From Sanguibacter inulinus (GTDB lineage: Bacteria > Actinomycetota > Actinomycetes > Actinomycetales > Cellulomonadaceae), in NCBI RefSeq assembly GCF_013415325.1, contig NZ_JACBYE010000036.1, positions 1 to 45,219 of the forward strand: a DNA stretch of 45,219 nt. Reading direction: 5' to 3'. Position 1 is the first letter of the stretch. Every line of letters begins with the position of its first letter. The position numbers were made by a program, and so were the translations under genes. The notes beneath the pieces were generated by a model. The model had not been told where the DNA came from. It made no database searches and saw only the letters and a list, made by a program, of their open reading frames with translations. Of this stretch, positions 17,424 through 26,350 are shown piece by piece.

Positions 17424-19421
17424 TCAGCGCAGGTCGAGGTCTTCCGGACCGCTCGGCACCACGTCGAGACGTGATCCCGGGATGGCTCCGAGCAGCTCGC
17501 GCGTGTACTCCTCGCGCGGGCTGTCGAAGACCTCGTCGGTCGTCGCGGACTCGATGATGCGACCGTTCTTCATGACGCACACCTGGTCGGCGATCTGGCG
17601 GACCACCGCGAGGTCGTGCGTGATGAACAGGTAGCTCAGGTCGAGCTCGGACTGCAGGTCGTTGAGCAGCTCGAGGACCTGCGCCTGGACGAGCACGTCG
17701 AGGGCCGAGACGGCCTCGTCGCACACGATGACCTCCGGGCGCAGGGCGAGGGCACGCGCGATCGCGATGCGCTGACGCTGCCCTCCCGAGAGCTCGTTGG
17801 GGAAGCGGCGCATCGTCGACTGCGGCAGGGCCACCATGTCGAGGACCTCACGGACCCGCGCCTCGCGCTCCTTCTTGCTGCCGACCTTGTGGATGCGCAG
17901 CGGCTCTTCGATGGTGCGGAAGATCGAGTACATCGGGTCGAGCGAGCCGTAGGGGTTCTGGAAGATCGGCTGCACCCGGCGACGGAAGTCGAACAGCTCC
18001 GAGGAGCCGAGCGTCGACAGGTCCACGCCGTCGAAGTAGATCTTGCCCTCGGTCGGGTCGAGCAGGTTGAGCATGATGTTCGCGACGGTGGACTTGCCGG
18101 AGCCCGACTCCCCCACGAGCGCGACTGTCGTGCCCTTCTTGATCGAGAACGACACGTCGTCCACGGCCTTGAAGTCCTGGTGCTTGCCGGACCCGCGGAT
18201 CTGGAACACCTTGGTGAGGTTCTCGACCACCACGACGTCGTCGCGGCTGCTGCTGACACCGTCACCAGCGGTCGCGGCAAGGAGGTCCTGAGACTGCTCG
18301 CCGCGTGCCTTGGCCGACTGGATGCGACGCGAGGCGAGCGACGGGGCCGCCGCCACGAGGCGCTGGGTGTACGGGTGCTGCGGGTTGGCGAGGATCTCCC
18401 GCGAAGGCCCGGACTCGACGACACGCCCGCGGTACATGACCACGAGGTGCTCGGCCCGCTCGGCCGCGAGGCCGAGGTCGTGGGTGATGAACAGGACCGC
18501 TGTGCCGAGCTCGCGCGTGAGTCCCTCGAGGTGGTCGAGGATCGTCCGCTGCACCGTCACGTCGAGCGCCGACGTGGGCTCGTCCGCGATGAGCAGCTTC
18601 GGCCGCGAGGCCAGGCCGATCGCGATGAGCGCACGCTGACGCATGCCGCCCGAGAACTCGTGCGGGTACTGCTTGGCGCGGCGGACCGCGTCCGGCAGAC
18701 CAGCCTCGGCAAGCAGACCGGCGACTCGGTCGTCGACGTTCGCCGTCGTGGTCTCGGCCTCGACGACCGAGCGCGCCGAGGCGAGCCCGACCTCTTCGAG
18801 GATGCTCACGGCTGCGGCCTTGGTCGTGGACCCCACGACGATCCGCTGGTCGGCCGTGGCGACAGCAGCCTCGACGGCTGGGCCGTCGACGCCGGGCTGC
18901 TCGGTGAGCGAGGTGCGCAGCACCCCGAGCAGCGAGGCCTTGCCCTTGCGCCCGATGAGCAGGTCACCACCGGTGACACCGCCCTCGGACGAGCCGATCG
19001 CCTCGGCGAGGCCCTTGCGGGTCCCGCGGGAGACGTCGATGTTGTTGGCGGCCAGCGCCTCCTTGACCTGGAAACCGATGCTCCAGACAGGGTTGAGGTT
19101 CGACATCGGGTCCTGAGGGACCAGGCCGATCTGGTCGCCGCGCATCGCGACGATCTCCTTCTTCGAGGCCGTGGTGATCTCGCGGCCGTCGAAGCGGATC
19201 GAGCCGCCCGTGACTTTGCCGGTCCCGGGGAGCAGGCTGATGATCGCGTGCGCCGTCGTGGACTTGCCCGAGCCGGACTCGCCGACGATCGCGACGGACT
19301 GGCCGGGGTAGATCGTGAGGTTGGCGCCGCGGACCGCGGGCACCTCCCCGTTGATGGTCGTGAACGTGACGTCGAGGTCACGGATCTCCAGGAGGGGCTC
19401 CTGGCCTGCTGTCGCGCTCAT
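17424..19421 (-). CDS. Peptide ABC importer ATPase, fused DppD-DppF, with insertion in first ATPase
   Basis: This 665-residue double ATPase powers the importer encoded upstream. The first half has Walker A GESGSGKST (about 48-56), Q-loop PQDPMSNLNP, signature FSGGMRQRALIA (about 256-267) and LLIADEPTSALD. The second half (from about 385) has GESGSGKST, LSGGQRQRIAIARA and VIVCDEAVSALD, where the usual DEPTSALD is DEAVSALD. Between Q-loop and signature of the first half lies an extra Gly/Ala/Ser-rich segment of about 90 residues (roughly 137-230) that the paralog at 23616-25337 lacks. The ATG overlaps the dppC stop by four bases. Peptides are the likely substrate class; exact specificity is unknown. 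Confidence 0.9.
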   Translation of the reverse strand: MSATAGQEPLLEIRDLDVTFTTINGEVPAVRGANLTIYPGQSVAIVGESGSGKSTTAHAIISLLPGTGKVTGGSIRFDGREITTASKKEIVAMRGDQIGLVPQDPMSNLNPVWSIGFQVKEALAANNIDVSRGTRKGLAEAIGSSEGGVTGGDLLIGRKGKASLLGVLRTSLTEQPGVDGPAVEAAVATADQRIVVGSTTKAAAVSILEEVGLASARSVVEAETTTANVDDRVAGLLAEAGLPDAVRRAKQYPHEFSGGMRQRALIAIGLASRPKLLIADEPTSALDVTVQRTILDHLEGLTRELGTAVLFITHDLGLAAERAEHLVVMYRGRVVESGPSREILANPQHPYTQRLVAAAPSLASRRIQSAKARGEQSQDLLAATAGDGVSSSRDDVVVVENLTKVFQIRGSGKHQDFKAVDDVSFSIKKGTTVALVGESGSGKSTVANIMLNLLDPTEGKIYFDGVDLSTLGSSELFDFRRRVQPIFQNPYGSLDPMYSIFRTIEEPLRIHKVGSKKEREARVREVLDMVALPQSTMRRFPNELSGGQRQRIAIARALALRPEVIVCDEAVSALDVLVQAQVLELLNDLQSELDLSYLFITHDLAVVRQIADQVCVMKNGRIIESATTDEVFDSPREEYTRELLGAIPGSRLDVVPSGPEDLDLR

Positions 19422-20413
19422 CGCTTCCGCGCCTTCGGGTCGAGGGCGTCACGCACGGCGTCGCCCATCATGATGAAGCTGAGGACCGTGAGCGCGAGCG
19501 CTACCGACGGGTAGAGCAGCACGCTCGGGTTGGTCCGCAGCGACGACTGCGCGGTCGCGATGTCGTGGCCCCAGGACAGGACGTTCTGAGGCAGGCCCAG
19601 CCCGAGGAACGACAGCGTCGCCTCGGCGACGATGAAGGTGCCGAGGGAGACCGTGGCGACGACGATGATCGGCGCAGCCGCGTTCGGGATCACGTGGCGT
19701 CCGAGGATGCTCAGGCGCGAGGCGCCGAGGGCCTTGGAGGCCGTCACGTAGTCGTTGTTCTTGACGCTCATGACAGCACCACGGGTGATGCGGGCGACCT
19801 GGGGCCAGCCGAAGACCGTGAGGACCGCGACGACGTTGAGGACCGTGCGGCCCTCGGAGAAGACCTGGCCGAGGACGATCGCGGCGAGCACGAGCGGGAT
19901 CGCGAAGAAGATGTCCGTGATCCTCGACAGGATCGTGTCGAACCAGCGGCCGTAGAAGCCCGCGAGGGCGCCCATGAGGCCGCCGAGGAGCACGACGCCG
20001 ATGGTCGTCAGGACTCCGACGGACACCGACGCGCGTGCCCCGTAGATGACACGGGAGTAGACGTCGCAGCCCTGGCGGTCGAAGCCGAAGGGGTGACCGG
20101 ACTGGGGGTTGCCCAGGGAGTTGCGGAGCTCGCAGAAGCGCGGGTCGACCGACGTGAACAGGCCGGGGAACAGCGCGACGAGGAGGACCGCGAGGATGAG
20201 CGCGGCGGACACCCAGAAGAGCACGCGGTGGCGCAGGTCGCGCCAGGCGTCGCGCCACAGGCTCGAGGCCGGTGCGCTCTCGTCGACCTTGTCGACGACG
20301 GCCACGGGGGTCTGCGAGACGTCGGCGACGAAGTGGGTCTGGCCGGGGCGGGGGGTGCTCGCCGTGGCGTCCTCGGAGGGCCGGCTGTGAGCCGGCGTGG
20401 TGCCATCAGGCAT
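19418..20413 (-). CDS. Peptide ABC importer permease, DppC type
   Basis: A 331-residue integral membrane subunit. After a soluble N-terminal tail of about 65 residues comes the first span (VLFWVSAALILAVLLVALFPGL), then the binding-protein-dependent permease core. The EAA loop that contacts the ATPase reads ASKALGASRLSILGRHVIPNAAA. The LGLGLPQNVLSWG segment and the conserved end (MGDAVRDALDPKARKR) are typical of DppC/OppC. The ATG lies inside the end of dppB (8-base overlap), so the permeases are made together. Confidence 0.93.
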   Translation of the reverse strand: MPDGTTPAHSRPSEDATASTPRPGQTHFVADVSQTPVAVVDKVDESAPASSLWRDAWRDLRHRVLFWVSAALILAVLLVALFPGLFTSVDPRFCELRNSLGNPQSGHPFGFDRQGCDVYSRVIYGARASVSVGVLTTIGVVLLGGLMGALAGFYGRWFDTILSRITDIFFAIPLVLAAIVLGQVFSEGRTVLNVVAVLTVFGWPQVARITRGAVMSVKNNDYVTASKALGASRLSILGRHVIPNAAAPIIVVATVSLGTFIVAEATLSFLGLGLPQNVLSWGHDIATAQSSLRTNPSVLLYPSVALALTVLSFIMMGDAVRDALDPKARKR

Positions 20414-21332
20414 AACGGATCCTTGGGTCCAGGACTGCGTAGAGCAGGTCGACGAGCAGGTTCGCGATGATGTAGACGACCACGAGGATCGTCACGAAGG
20501 TGACGACTGTGGACGGCTCGCCGCGGATGATGGCCTGGTACAAGGTCCCACCCACACCTGCGATGTTGAAGATGCCCTCGGTGACGATGGCGCCGCCCAT
20601 GAGCGCGCCGAGGTCGGCCCCGAGGAAGGTGATCACGGGGATGAGGGAGTTGCGCAGCACGTGCACGTTGACCACGCGCCCGCGAGACAGGCCCTTGGCC
20701 GTCGCGGTGCGGACGTAGTCGGCCGAGAGGTTCTCGGCGACCGAGGTCCGGGTCAGTCGCAGCACGTACGCGAAGGAGACGGCGCCGAGCACGATGGCGG
20801 GCATGAGCAAGGACTTCAGGCTCACGTCTCCGCCGACCGTGGGTGGCAGCCAGCCGGCCTTCACGCCGATGAAGAACTGCAGCACAAAACCGATGACGAA
20901 GGTCGGCACGGCGATGACCACGAGGCTGACGAGCAGCACTGTGCCGTCGAAGATCCCGCCCTTGCGCAGACCGGCGATGAAACCGATGCCGACGCCGAGC
21001 ACGGCCTCGATGACCAGGGCCATGAGCGCGAGCTTGATGGTGACCGGGAAGGCCCGGGCGACCACGTCGAAGATCGGCTGGCCCGAGAACGAGTTCCCGA
21101 GGTCGAAGGTGAAGATGCCCTTGAGGAAGAGCAGGTACTGGACGATGAGTGGCTTGTCCAGGTTGAACTGCGACCGGATCTGGTCGGCGACTGCAGGCGA
21201 GAGCCCGCGGTCTCCGCCGAGCGCCTGGATCGGGTCACCCGGGAGCGCGAAGACCATGAGGTAGATGAGCAGCGTTGCGCCGATGAACACCGGGATCATC
21301 TGCAACAGCCTGCGTCCGATATATCGGACCAT
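20406..21332 (-). CDS. Peptide ABC importer permease, DppB type
   Basis: A 308-residue permease of normal family length. It starts with the typical MVRYIGRRLLQMIPV, which forms the first span, has the polar loop ending in DKPLIVQYLLFLKGIFTFDLGNS, and carries the EAA loop RTATAKGLSRGRVVNVHVLRNS near 223-244. The end, LLYAVLDPRIRYA, is standard. AGGAAGGA precedes the ATG. It follows the binding-protein gene after a 172-base gap that holds a strong hairpin, which probably lowers its expression relative to the binding protein. Confidence 0.93.
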   Translation of the reverse strand: MVRYIGRRLLQMIPVFIGATLLIYLMVFALPGDPIQALGGDRGLSPAVADQIRSQFNLDKPLIVQYLLFLKGIFTFDLGNSFSGQPIFDVVARAFPVTIKLALMALVIEAVLGVGIGFIAGLRKGGIFDGTVLLVSLVVIAVPTFVIGFVLQFFIGVKAGWLPPTVGGDVSLKSLLMPAIVLGAVSFAYVLRLTRTSVAENLSADYVRTATAKGLSRGRVVNVHVLRNSLIPVITFLGADLGALMGGAIVTEGIFNIAGVGGTLYQAIIRGEPSTVVTFVTILVVVYIIANLLVDLLYAVLDPRIRYA

Positions 21333-21422
21333 GGAGCCAATCCTTCCTGCGGGCGGGCAGCTCCTTCGTGAGGAGCGCGCCCGCCACTGTACTGGACGTC
21401 GTGTCAGGCGTCAGACACGACG

Positions 21423-21462
21423 CAGGTGGGGTGGAGGACCGTCTGGCCCTCCACCCCACCTG
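21423..21462 (-). terminator. Hairpin between binding-protein and permease genes (first cluster)
   Basis: Arms 21423-21437 and 21448-21462 give a perfect 15-bp stem (CAGGTGGGGTGGAGG and its complement) with a 10-base loop, starting about 43 bases after the binding-protein stop. No T run follows. In such operons a hairpin here usually protects the binding-protein mRNA and limits read-through to the permeases. Confidence 0.8.
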
Positions 21463-21504
21463 GTGCACGGTGTGCGGTACTACGGGTCTGGCGTCAGTGA
21501 GATG

Positions 21505-23121
21505 TCACCACTGGCTGATCTCGTCAGCCTGTGCCCACAGCTCCTTCGCCTTCTCCGGGTTGTAGACGAGCGCGTCGACACCGGCGAGGGTGTCGCTCCA
21601 GCCGTCGATCACCGGGGAGGTGAAGTCGGCGGCGGGGGTGCGGGTGCCCTCGAAGATGGTGTCGGTGATCGCCTCGCGGTCGATGGCCATCGAGATGGCC
21701 TGACGGCGGAGCTTGCCCTCTTCACCCTCGAAGTGCTCGAGGTTCTGGGCGATGGTGAAGGACTGGAACACGGCAGCGGGCTGGTTGACCGCACGGTCGC
21801 CGAGGTCGTCCTGGAACGTGCCGAACGCGCTGTCGGGGATGCCGTCGAACACGTCGAGGTTGTTGGCCAGGAGGTCGTTGTACGCCGAGTCGAAGGAGTC
21901 GTAGAACACGAAGCTCACACCGGTGTTGGCGGGGGTGCGCGGGCCCGAGTAGTCGGGGTTCACGACGAGGTCGACGGCCTCGTTGTGGCGCCATGCACCG
22001 TTCATCATGTACGGCCCGTTGCCGATCGGCGCCTCGCCGAAGGCAGCCATGTCCGCGTACGCGGCGGACGGCAGCGGCAGGTACGCGCTGTAGCCCAGGC
22101 GGAGCGGGAAGTCGGCCTCAGGCTGGTTGAGCTTGACCGTGAAGGTGGTGTCGTCGACGACCGCGAGGCCGGTGAGCGGCGAGTCGGCGTCGGCCGAGTA
22201 GCCCTCGATGCCCTCGAAGAAGTACGAGGAGAGCTGGGCGTTGCTGAGCAGCGCGCCGTAGTTCCACGCGTCGACGAAGGACTTCGCGGTGACGGCCTCA
22301 CCGTTGGTGAAGGTCGTGCCGCCCTTGATCTTGATGGTCCAGGTCTGCTGGTCGTCGCTCGTGATCGACTCGGCGAGCTCGTTGACCGGCGCACCCGACT
22401 CGTCGTAGGACACGAGGCCCTGGAAGAGCGCGTCGATGATGCGACCGCCGCCGACCTCGTTGGTGTTGGTCGGGACGAGCGGGTTCTGGGGCTCGGTGCC
22501 GTTGGCACGGACGGGGGTGCCGTCCTCCTTCGTCACGGCGTAGTACAGCGGGACGCTGTTCCAGCCGAAGGCGACGTTGTCGACGGCCTCGGAGGAACCA
22601 CCGGTGACGTTGGCGTACCACAGCGGGATCGCGGGGAGGTCGGCGAGGAGGATCTCCTGAGCCTGGTCGAAGAAGCCGTTGGCCTCGTCGATGCTCTTCG
22701 CGCCCTGACCCTGCGTCAGCAGGTCGTCGAACTCGGGGTTCGAGTACTCGCCGTCGTTCGAGCCGGCACCGGTGCCGTAGAGCGGGCCGAGGAAGTTGTA
22801 GAGGCTGGGGTAGTCAGCCTGCCACCCGGTGCGGAACGCGCCGGTCATCTTGCGCTCGGTGACGTCGGTGCGGAGCTCGGCGAAGGTCGCGTACGGCTTG
22901 CCCTCCGCCTCGATGCCCAGCGTGTTCTTGATGCTGTTCGCCGTGGCGTCGACCCAGGCCTGGTGGCCACCGTCAGCGTTGTAGGCGATGGTGAAGACGT
23001 TGTCCGAGGTGGACCCCGAACCCTCTCCGCTGCCGCCGTTGTCGTCGCTGCCGCACGCCGAGAGGGCGAGCACGCTGGCAGCCGTGACGGCTGCGACAGC
23101 GCTGAGCTTCCTGATCTTCAA
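21505..23121 (-). CDS. Circularly permuted peptide-type solute-binding lipoprotein (SBP_bac_5)
   Basis: This 538-residue lipoprotein is the binding subunit of the first importer. It starts at TTG 23121 behind AGGAGG; a signal peptide and lipobox (LSAC, Cys 23) are followed by a Gly/Ser linker. The fold is then out of order. Residues about 42-198 hold the part that normally ends SBP_bac_5 proteins, including RTGWQADYPS near 97-106, which in OppA-type proteins lies near the C-terminus and contacts the peptide. From about 203 the normal N-terminal part begins (TPVRANGTEPQNPL, then GGGRIIDALFQGLVSYD) and continues to the helix NPEKAKELWAQADEISQW, where the protein stops. That stop is exactly where the usual order would continue into VFTIAYNADGGH. 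No lobe is duplicated or missing. Probably functional, since the genes around it are intact; that is inference. Confidence 0.88.
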   Translation of the reverse strand: MKIRKLSAVAAVTAASVLALSACGSDDNGGSGEGSGSTSDNVFTIAYNADGGHQAWVDATANSIKNTLGIEAEGKPYATFAELRTDVTERKMTGAFRTGWQADYPSLYNFLGPLYGTGAGSNDGEYSNPEFDDLLTQGQGAKSIDEANGFFDQAQEILLADLPAIPLWYANVTGGSSEAVDNVAFGWNSVPLYYAVTKEDGTPVRANGTEPQNPLVPTNTNEVGGGRIIDALFQGLVSYDESGAPVNELAESITSDDQQTWTIKIKGGTTFTNGEAVTAKSFVDAWNYGALLSNAQLSSYFFEGIEGYSADADSPLTGLAVVDDTTFTVKLNQPEADFPLRLGYSAYLPLPSAAYADMAAFGEAPIGNGPYMMNGAWRHNEAVDLVVNPDYSGPRTPANTGVSFVFYDSFDSAYNDLLANNLDVFDGIPDSAFGTFQDDLGDRAVNQPAAVFQSFTIAQNLEHFEGEEGKLRRQAISMAIDREAITDTIFEGTRTPAADFTSPVIDGWSDTLAGVDALVYNPEKAKELWAQADEISQW

Positions 23122-23546
23122 TGTTCCTCCTGGAAGGACTGGGGGCCCCCGCACCGGGTGCGTCCCGCTCGAGGGGCCCGGGAAAGATCCGGGCGCGCGA
23201 GAGGGAGAGAGACCGTCGTATGTAGAGGAAACTATCGGCTCTCCGGGGCACCTCTGACCATCGGGGGGCCTGGGGTGGTGATCGTTACCGAAGTGATACT
23301 GGTCAGTAACACTGGAGACACAGTGTTCACATGCTGGACATGCGGCGAGCAGATCGTTGCGATCATTGACCTGTCAGCCCCTCTGAACTGGGACGTTAGC
23401 GCAGGTACATCGGGCGTCCGACCGCCTGCGAGCACGGTCCGAGATCACCCTCGTCGGCGTGGTCCCGCCGCAGCAGGCCGCCGGCGCTCCCCCGGTTGCG
23501 GTCGGCCGCGACGTGCGGCAGAGGTCCCGGCGGCACCAGACGCACG
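23122..23546. other. Intergenic leader and promoter region of the permuted binding-protein gene
   Basis: No gene is supported here. The stretch holds the ribosome site next to the TTG start, a small leader hairpin (GCCCGG at 23176-23181 pairing with 23189-23194), a locally more AT-rich part near 23220-23400, and the palindromic upstream element shared with the second cluster. Read-through from the second cluster is limited by the hairpin at 23547-23584. Confidence 0.7.
23279..23331. promoter_or_regulatory. Shared upstream element with imperfect palindrome (copy 1)
   Basis: This 53-bp block matches 40 of 53 bases of the block at 30137-30189. Its core is GTTACCGAA, a 9-base spacer GTGATACTG, and GTCAGTAAC (23284-23310), an inverted repeat with 7 of 9 pairs. 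A GTTCACA motif follows at the same 15-base offset in both copies. The core starts 163 bases from the TTG start, against 161 for the other copy. It is most likely a regulator-binding site or promoter; the regulator is not identified. Confidence 0.75.
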
Positions 23547-23584
23547 AGAGGCGCCCACCCGATACCAGCCGGGTGGGCGCCTCT
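23547..23584 (-). terminator. Terminator-like hairpin behind the second importer operon
   Basis: Arms 23547-23561 and 23570-23584 form a perfect 15-bp stem (AGAGGCGCCCACCCG and its complement) with an 8-base loop. It lies about 30 bases after the DppD-DppF stop. No clear T run follows. Confidence 0.75.
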
Positions 23585-23615
23585 GCGTGAGCCGTGCGCA
23601 GATTCTGCAGACTTC

Positions 23616-25337
23616 TCAGGTGCGCAGCTCGGTGACCTCGTCGCCCAGCTGGGCGAGCAGGGCGTGGCGTGCGTCGCGGCGACGACGCTGCTCCCCGGGC
23701 TCGGGGACCGGCGCTGCGGCGAGCAGGCGACGCGTGTACTCCTGCGTCGGGTTGAGGAGCACCTCTTCCCGGGTGCCCTGCTCGACGATCTTGCCGTCCT
23801 GCAGCACGACCACGCGGTGCGCGAGCATGTCGATGACCGCGAGGTCGTGCGAGACGAAGACGCAGCCGAAGCGGTAGCGCTCCTGGAGGGCCGTGAACAT
23901 CGCCAGGACGCTCGCCTGGACCGAGACGTCCAGGGCCGAGGTGGGCTCGTCAGCGACGAGCAGCTCAGGGTCGAGCGTGAGGGCGCGGGCGATGCTCACG
24001 CGCTGGCGCTGACCGCCGGAGAGCTCGTGCGGGTACCGGTTGATGACGTCGCGGGGCAGCTCGACGGCGTCGAGGAGCTCGTAGACCTTGGCGAGCCTGG
24101 ACTTCTTGTCGCCGATCTTGTGCACGACGAGAGGCTCGGCGATGCAGTCACCGATCGGGAAGCGCGGGTTGAGCGACGAGGCCGGGTCCTGGAACACGAC
24201 ACCGATCCGCTTGCGGAGCGCCTTGGACTGCTTGTGGTTCATCGCGGCGAAGCTGGTGCCGAAGATCGACACGGAGCCGCTGACCGCCGGGATGAGCCCG
24301 AGGGCGCAGCGCGCGATCGTCGACTTGCCCGAGCCCGACTCCCCCACGAGCCCGACGATCTCGCCCGAGCCGACGGTGAAGGTCACGTCGTCGACAGCGC
24401 GGAAGGGCGTCTTGCCCACGCGCTGGTACTCGATGACGAGGTTCTTCAGCTCGAGCGCCGGCTTGTCACCCTCGGGGGCCTCGGCCACCTCGGTCACGAC
24501 GGTGCCGAGCTGACCCGGCCCGGACCCGAGGTGCGGGACCGAGGCGAGCAGCTTCTTGGTGTAGTCGTGCTGCGGGTGGTTGAGCACCTCGTCGGCCGTG
24601 CCGGTCTCGACGATCGTGCCCTTGAGCATCACGGCCACCCGGTCGGCCATGTCGGCCACGACACCCATGTTGTGGGTGATGAGCAGGATGCCGGTGTTGA
24701 GCTTGTCCTTGAGCGAGCGCAGCAGGTCGAGGATGTCGGCCTGGACCGTGACGTCGAGGGCCGTGGTCGGCTCGTCGGCGATGATCACCTTCGGGTCGCA
24801 GCTGATGGCCATCGCGATGACCACACGCTGACGCTGCCCGCCCGAGAGCTCGTGCGGGTACTGCTTGACGCGGCGCTCCGGCTCGGGGATGCCCACCATG
24901 CGCAGCAGCTCGACGGCGCGGGCCACGGCCTGCTTGCCGTAGGCGATGCCGTGCAGCTCGAGGGCCTCGGTGAGCTGGGTGCCGATGGTGAGCACGGGGT
25001 TGAGCGCTGTCATGGGCTCCTGGAAGACCATGGCCACGTCGTTGCCGCGCATGCGGCGCAGCCCCTTGTCGTCGAGCTCGCCGACGACGGTGTCGCCGAC
25101 CGTGATGCGCCCACCGACGCGAGCGTTCTTCGGGAGCAGACCGAGCGCCGTCATCGAGGTGACGGACTTTCCCGAGCCGGACTCGCCGACGAGCGCGAGG
25201 ACCTCGCCCGGCTGGACCGCCAGGGAGATTCCCTTGACGGCGTGGACCGTGCCGAACTCGGTGCCGAACTTGACGTCGAGGTCGGTGAAGGACAGGACTG
25301 CTGTGCTGTCCGCTGGAGCGGGAGTCGTGGTGCTCAT
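23616..25337 (-). CDS. Peptide ABC importer ATPase, fused DppD-DppF (second cluster)
   Basis: A 573-residue double ATPase with two complete halves. The first has Walker A GESGSGKSV (about 51-59), signature LSGGQRQRVVIAMA and IIADEPTTALDVTVQ. The second (from about 300) has GESGSGKST, LSGGQRQRVSIARA and LLVADEPTSALDVSVQ. The oligopeptide-transporter C-terminal segment follows each half. Compared with its paralog at 17424-19421 it lacks the insertion in the first half, so this is the standard form. Its ATG shares one base with the dppC stop (TGATG), which indicates tight coupling. Confidence 0.93.
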   Translation of the reverse strand: MSTTTPAPADSTAVLSFTDLDVKFGTEFGTVHAVKGISLAVQPGEVLALVGESGSGKSVTSMTALGLLPKNARVGGRITVGDTVVGELDDKGLRRMRGNDVAMVFQEPMTALNPVLTIGTQLTEALELHGIAYGKQAVARAVELLRMVGIPEPERRVKQYPHELSGGQRQRVVIAMAISCDPKVIIADEPTTALDVTVQADILDLLRSLKDKLNTGILLITHNMGVVADMADRVAVMLKGTIVETGTADEVLNHPQHDYTKKLLASVPHLGSGPGQLGTVVTEVAEAPEGDKPALELKNLVIEYQRVGKTPFRAVDDVTFTVGSGEIVGLVGESGSGKSTIARCALGLIPAVSGSVSIFGTSFAAMNHKQSKALRKRIGVVFQDPASSLNPRFPIGDCIAEPLVVHKIGDKKSRLAKVYELLDAVELPRDVINRYPHELSGGQRQRVSIARALTLDPELLVADEPTSALDVSVQASVLAMFTALQERYRFGCVFVSHDLAVIDMLAHRVVVLQDGKIVEQGTREEVLLNPTQEYTRRLLAAAPVPEPGEQRRRRDARHALLAQLGDEVTELRT

Positions 25338-26350
25338 CAGTCCTTGTTCCTGTTCTGACGGGGGTCGAAGGCGTCACGGAGGCCGTCACCGATGAAGTTC
25401 ACGGTGAGCGCGATGGCCAGGATGAACAGACCGGGGAACCAGAAGAGCCACGGTCGGTTGGTGAACGCGTTCTGGTAGTCGCTGATGAGCAGCCCGAGCG
25501 AGACGTCGGGCGGCTTGACCCCGAAGCCGAGGAAGCTCAGCGCGGTCTCGAGCAGGATCGCCGAGGCGATCGACAGGGTTGCCGAGACGATGATGACGCC
25601 GATCGTGTTCGGCAGGATGTGCTTGACGACGATCCGGGCCGAACCCGTGCCGATGGCCCGGGCCGAGGCGACGAACTCGCGCTCACGGAGCGAGAGGACC
25701 TCTCCGCGGACGAGCCTGGCGAGGCCGGTCCAGGTGACGAGGCCGAGCATGATCGCGAGCCCGAACACACCCCACGAGGACGCGATCTGTCCGAGCACCG
25801 CAGCCAGGACCAGGAGCGGGATGACGATGACAAGGTCGGTGAGACGCATGAGGAGTGTCTCGAGCCAGCCGCGGAAGTACCCCGCGAGACCGCCGATGAC
25901 GGTCCCGAGGATGGTCGCGAGGATCCCGACGGTGAAGGCGACGATGAGCGAGACCTGCGTCCCCTTCATCACGAGGGCGAAGTAGTCCTTGCCCGTCGAG
26001 TCCTGCCCGAAGGGGTGCTCGCCGAGCGTGAACGGGAAGGAGTAGGTCGGGCGTCCGCCGTTGATGACGTCCGCGGCCTTGGTGTAGTCCTTGCCCCACC
26101 ACCCCGGGACCGGGCCGATGCCGATCGAGGTGAAGGCGAGCAGCGTGATGAGCACCAGGATGACGAGGGAGACCATCGCGCCCTTGTGGCGCAGGAACCG
26201 GCGCACGACGAGCTGGCCCTGGCTGTAGGACTTCTGCTCGGTCTTCGACGGGCCGGGGGCGTCGTGCATGTGAGCCGCGACGGGGTCGATGCCGCCGTCT
26301 GCCGGAGTCGGGATGCGCTCCGGGTTCACGGGCTGGTTGGGGTCAGTCAT
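25337..26350 (-). CDS. Peptide ABC importer permease, DppC type (second cluster)
   Basis: A 337-residue permease. A soluble N-terminal tail of about 50 residues leads into the first span (AMVSLVILVLITLLAFTSIGI). The outer loop includes FTLGEHPFGQDSTGKDYFA, a DppC hallmark, and the EAA loop is ASARAIGTGSARIVVKHILPN. It ends GDGLRDAFDPRQNRNKD. The ATG at 26350 is overlapped by a short upstream frame that has the better ribosome site, so translation may depend on coupling to it. Confidence 0.93.
   Translation of the reverse strand: MTDPNQPVNPERIPTPADGGIDPVAAHMHDAPGPSKTEQKSYSQGQLVVRRFLRHKGAMVSLVILVLITLLAFTSIGIGPVPGWWGKDYTKAADVINGGRPTYSFPFTLGEHPFGQDSTGKDYFALVMKGTQVSLIVAFTVGILATILGTVIGGLAGYFRGWLETLLMRLTDLVIVIPLLVLAAVLGQIASSWGVFGLAIMLGLVTWTGLARLVRGEVLSLREREFVASARAIGTGSARIVVKHILPNTIGVIIVSATLSIASAILLETALSFLGFGVKPPDVSLGLLISDYQNAFTNRPWLFWFPGLFILAIALTVNFIGDGLRDAFDPRQNRNKD

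Noticed and set aside
15175-17634. An 819-codon plus-strand frame opposite the FtsX permease
   Set aside because: It spans two unrelated minus-strand genes and the hairpin between them and has Asp/Arg/His-rich antisense composition; the minus strand encodes clear membrane helices.
21314-21329. Perfect 16-base palindrome GTCCGATATATCGGAC at the start of dppB
   Set aside because: It codes for the conserved Val-Arg-Tyr-Ile-Gly start of DppB proteins, so codon constraints explain it; the second cluster has no copy.
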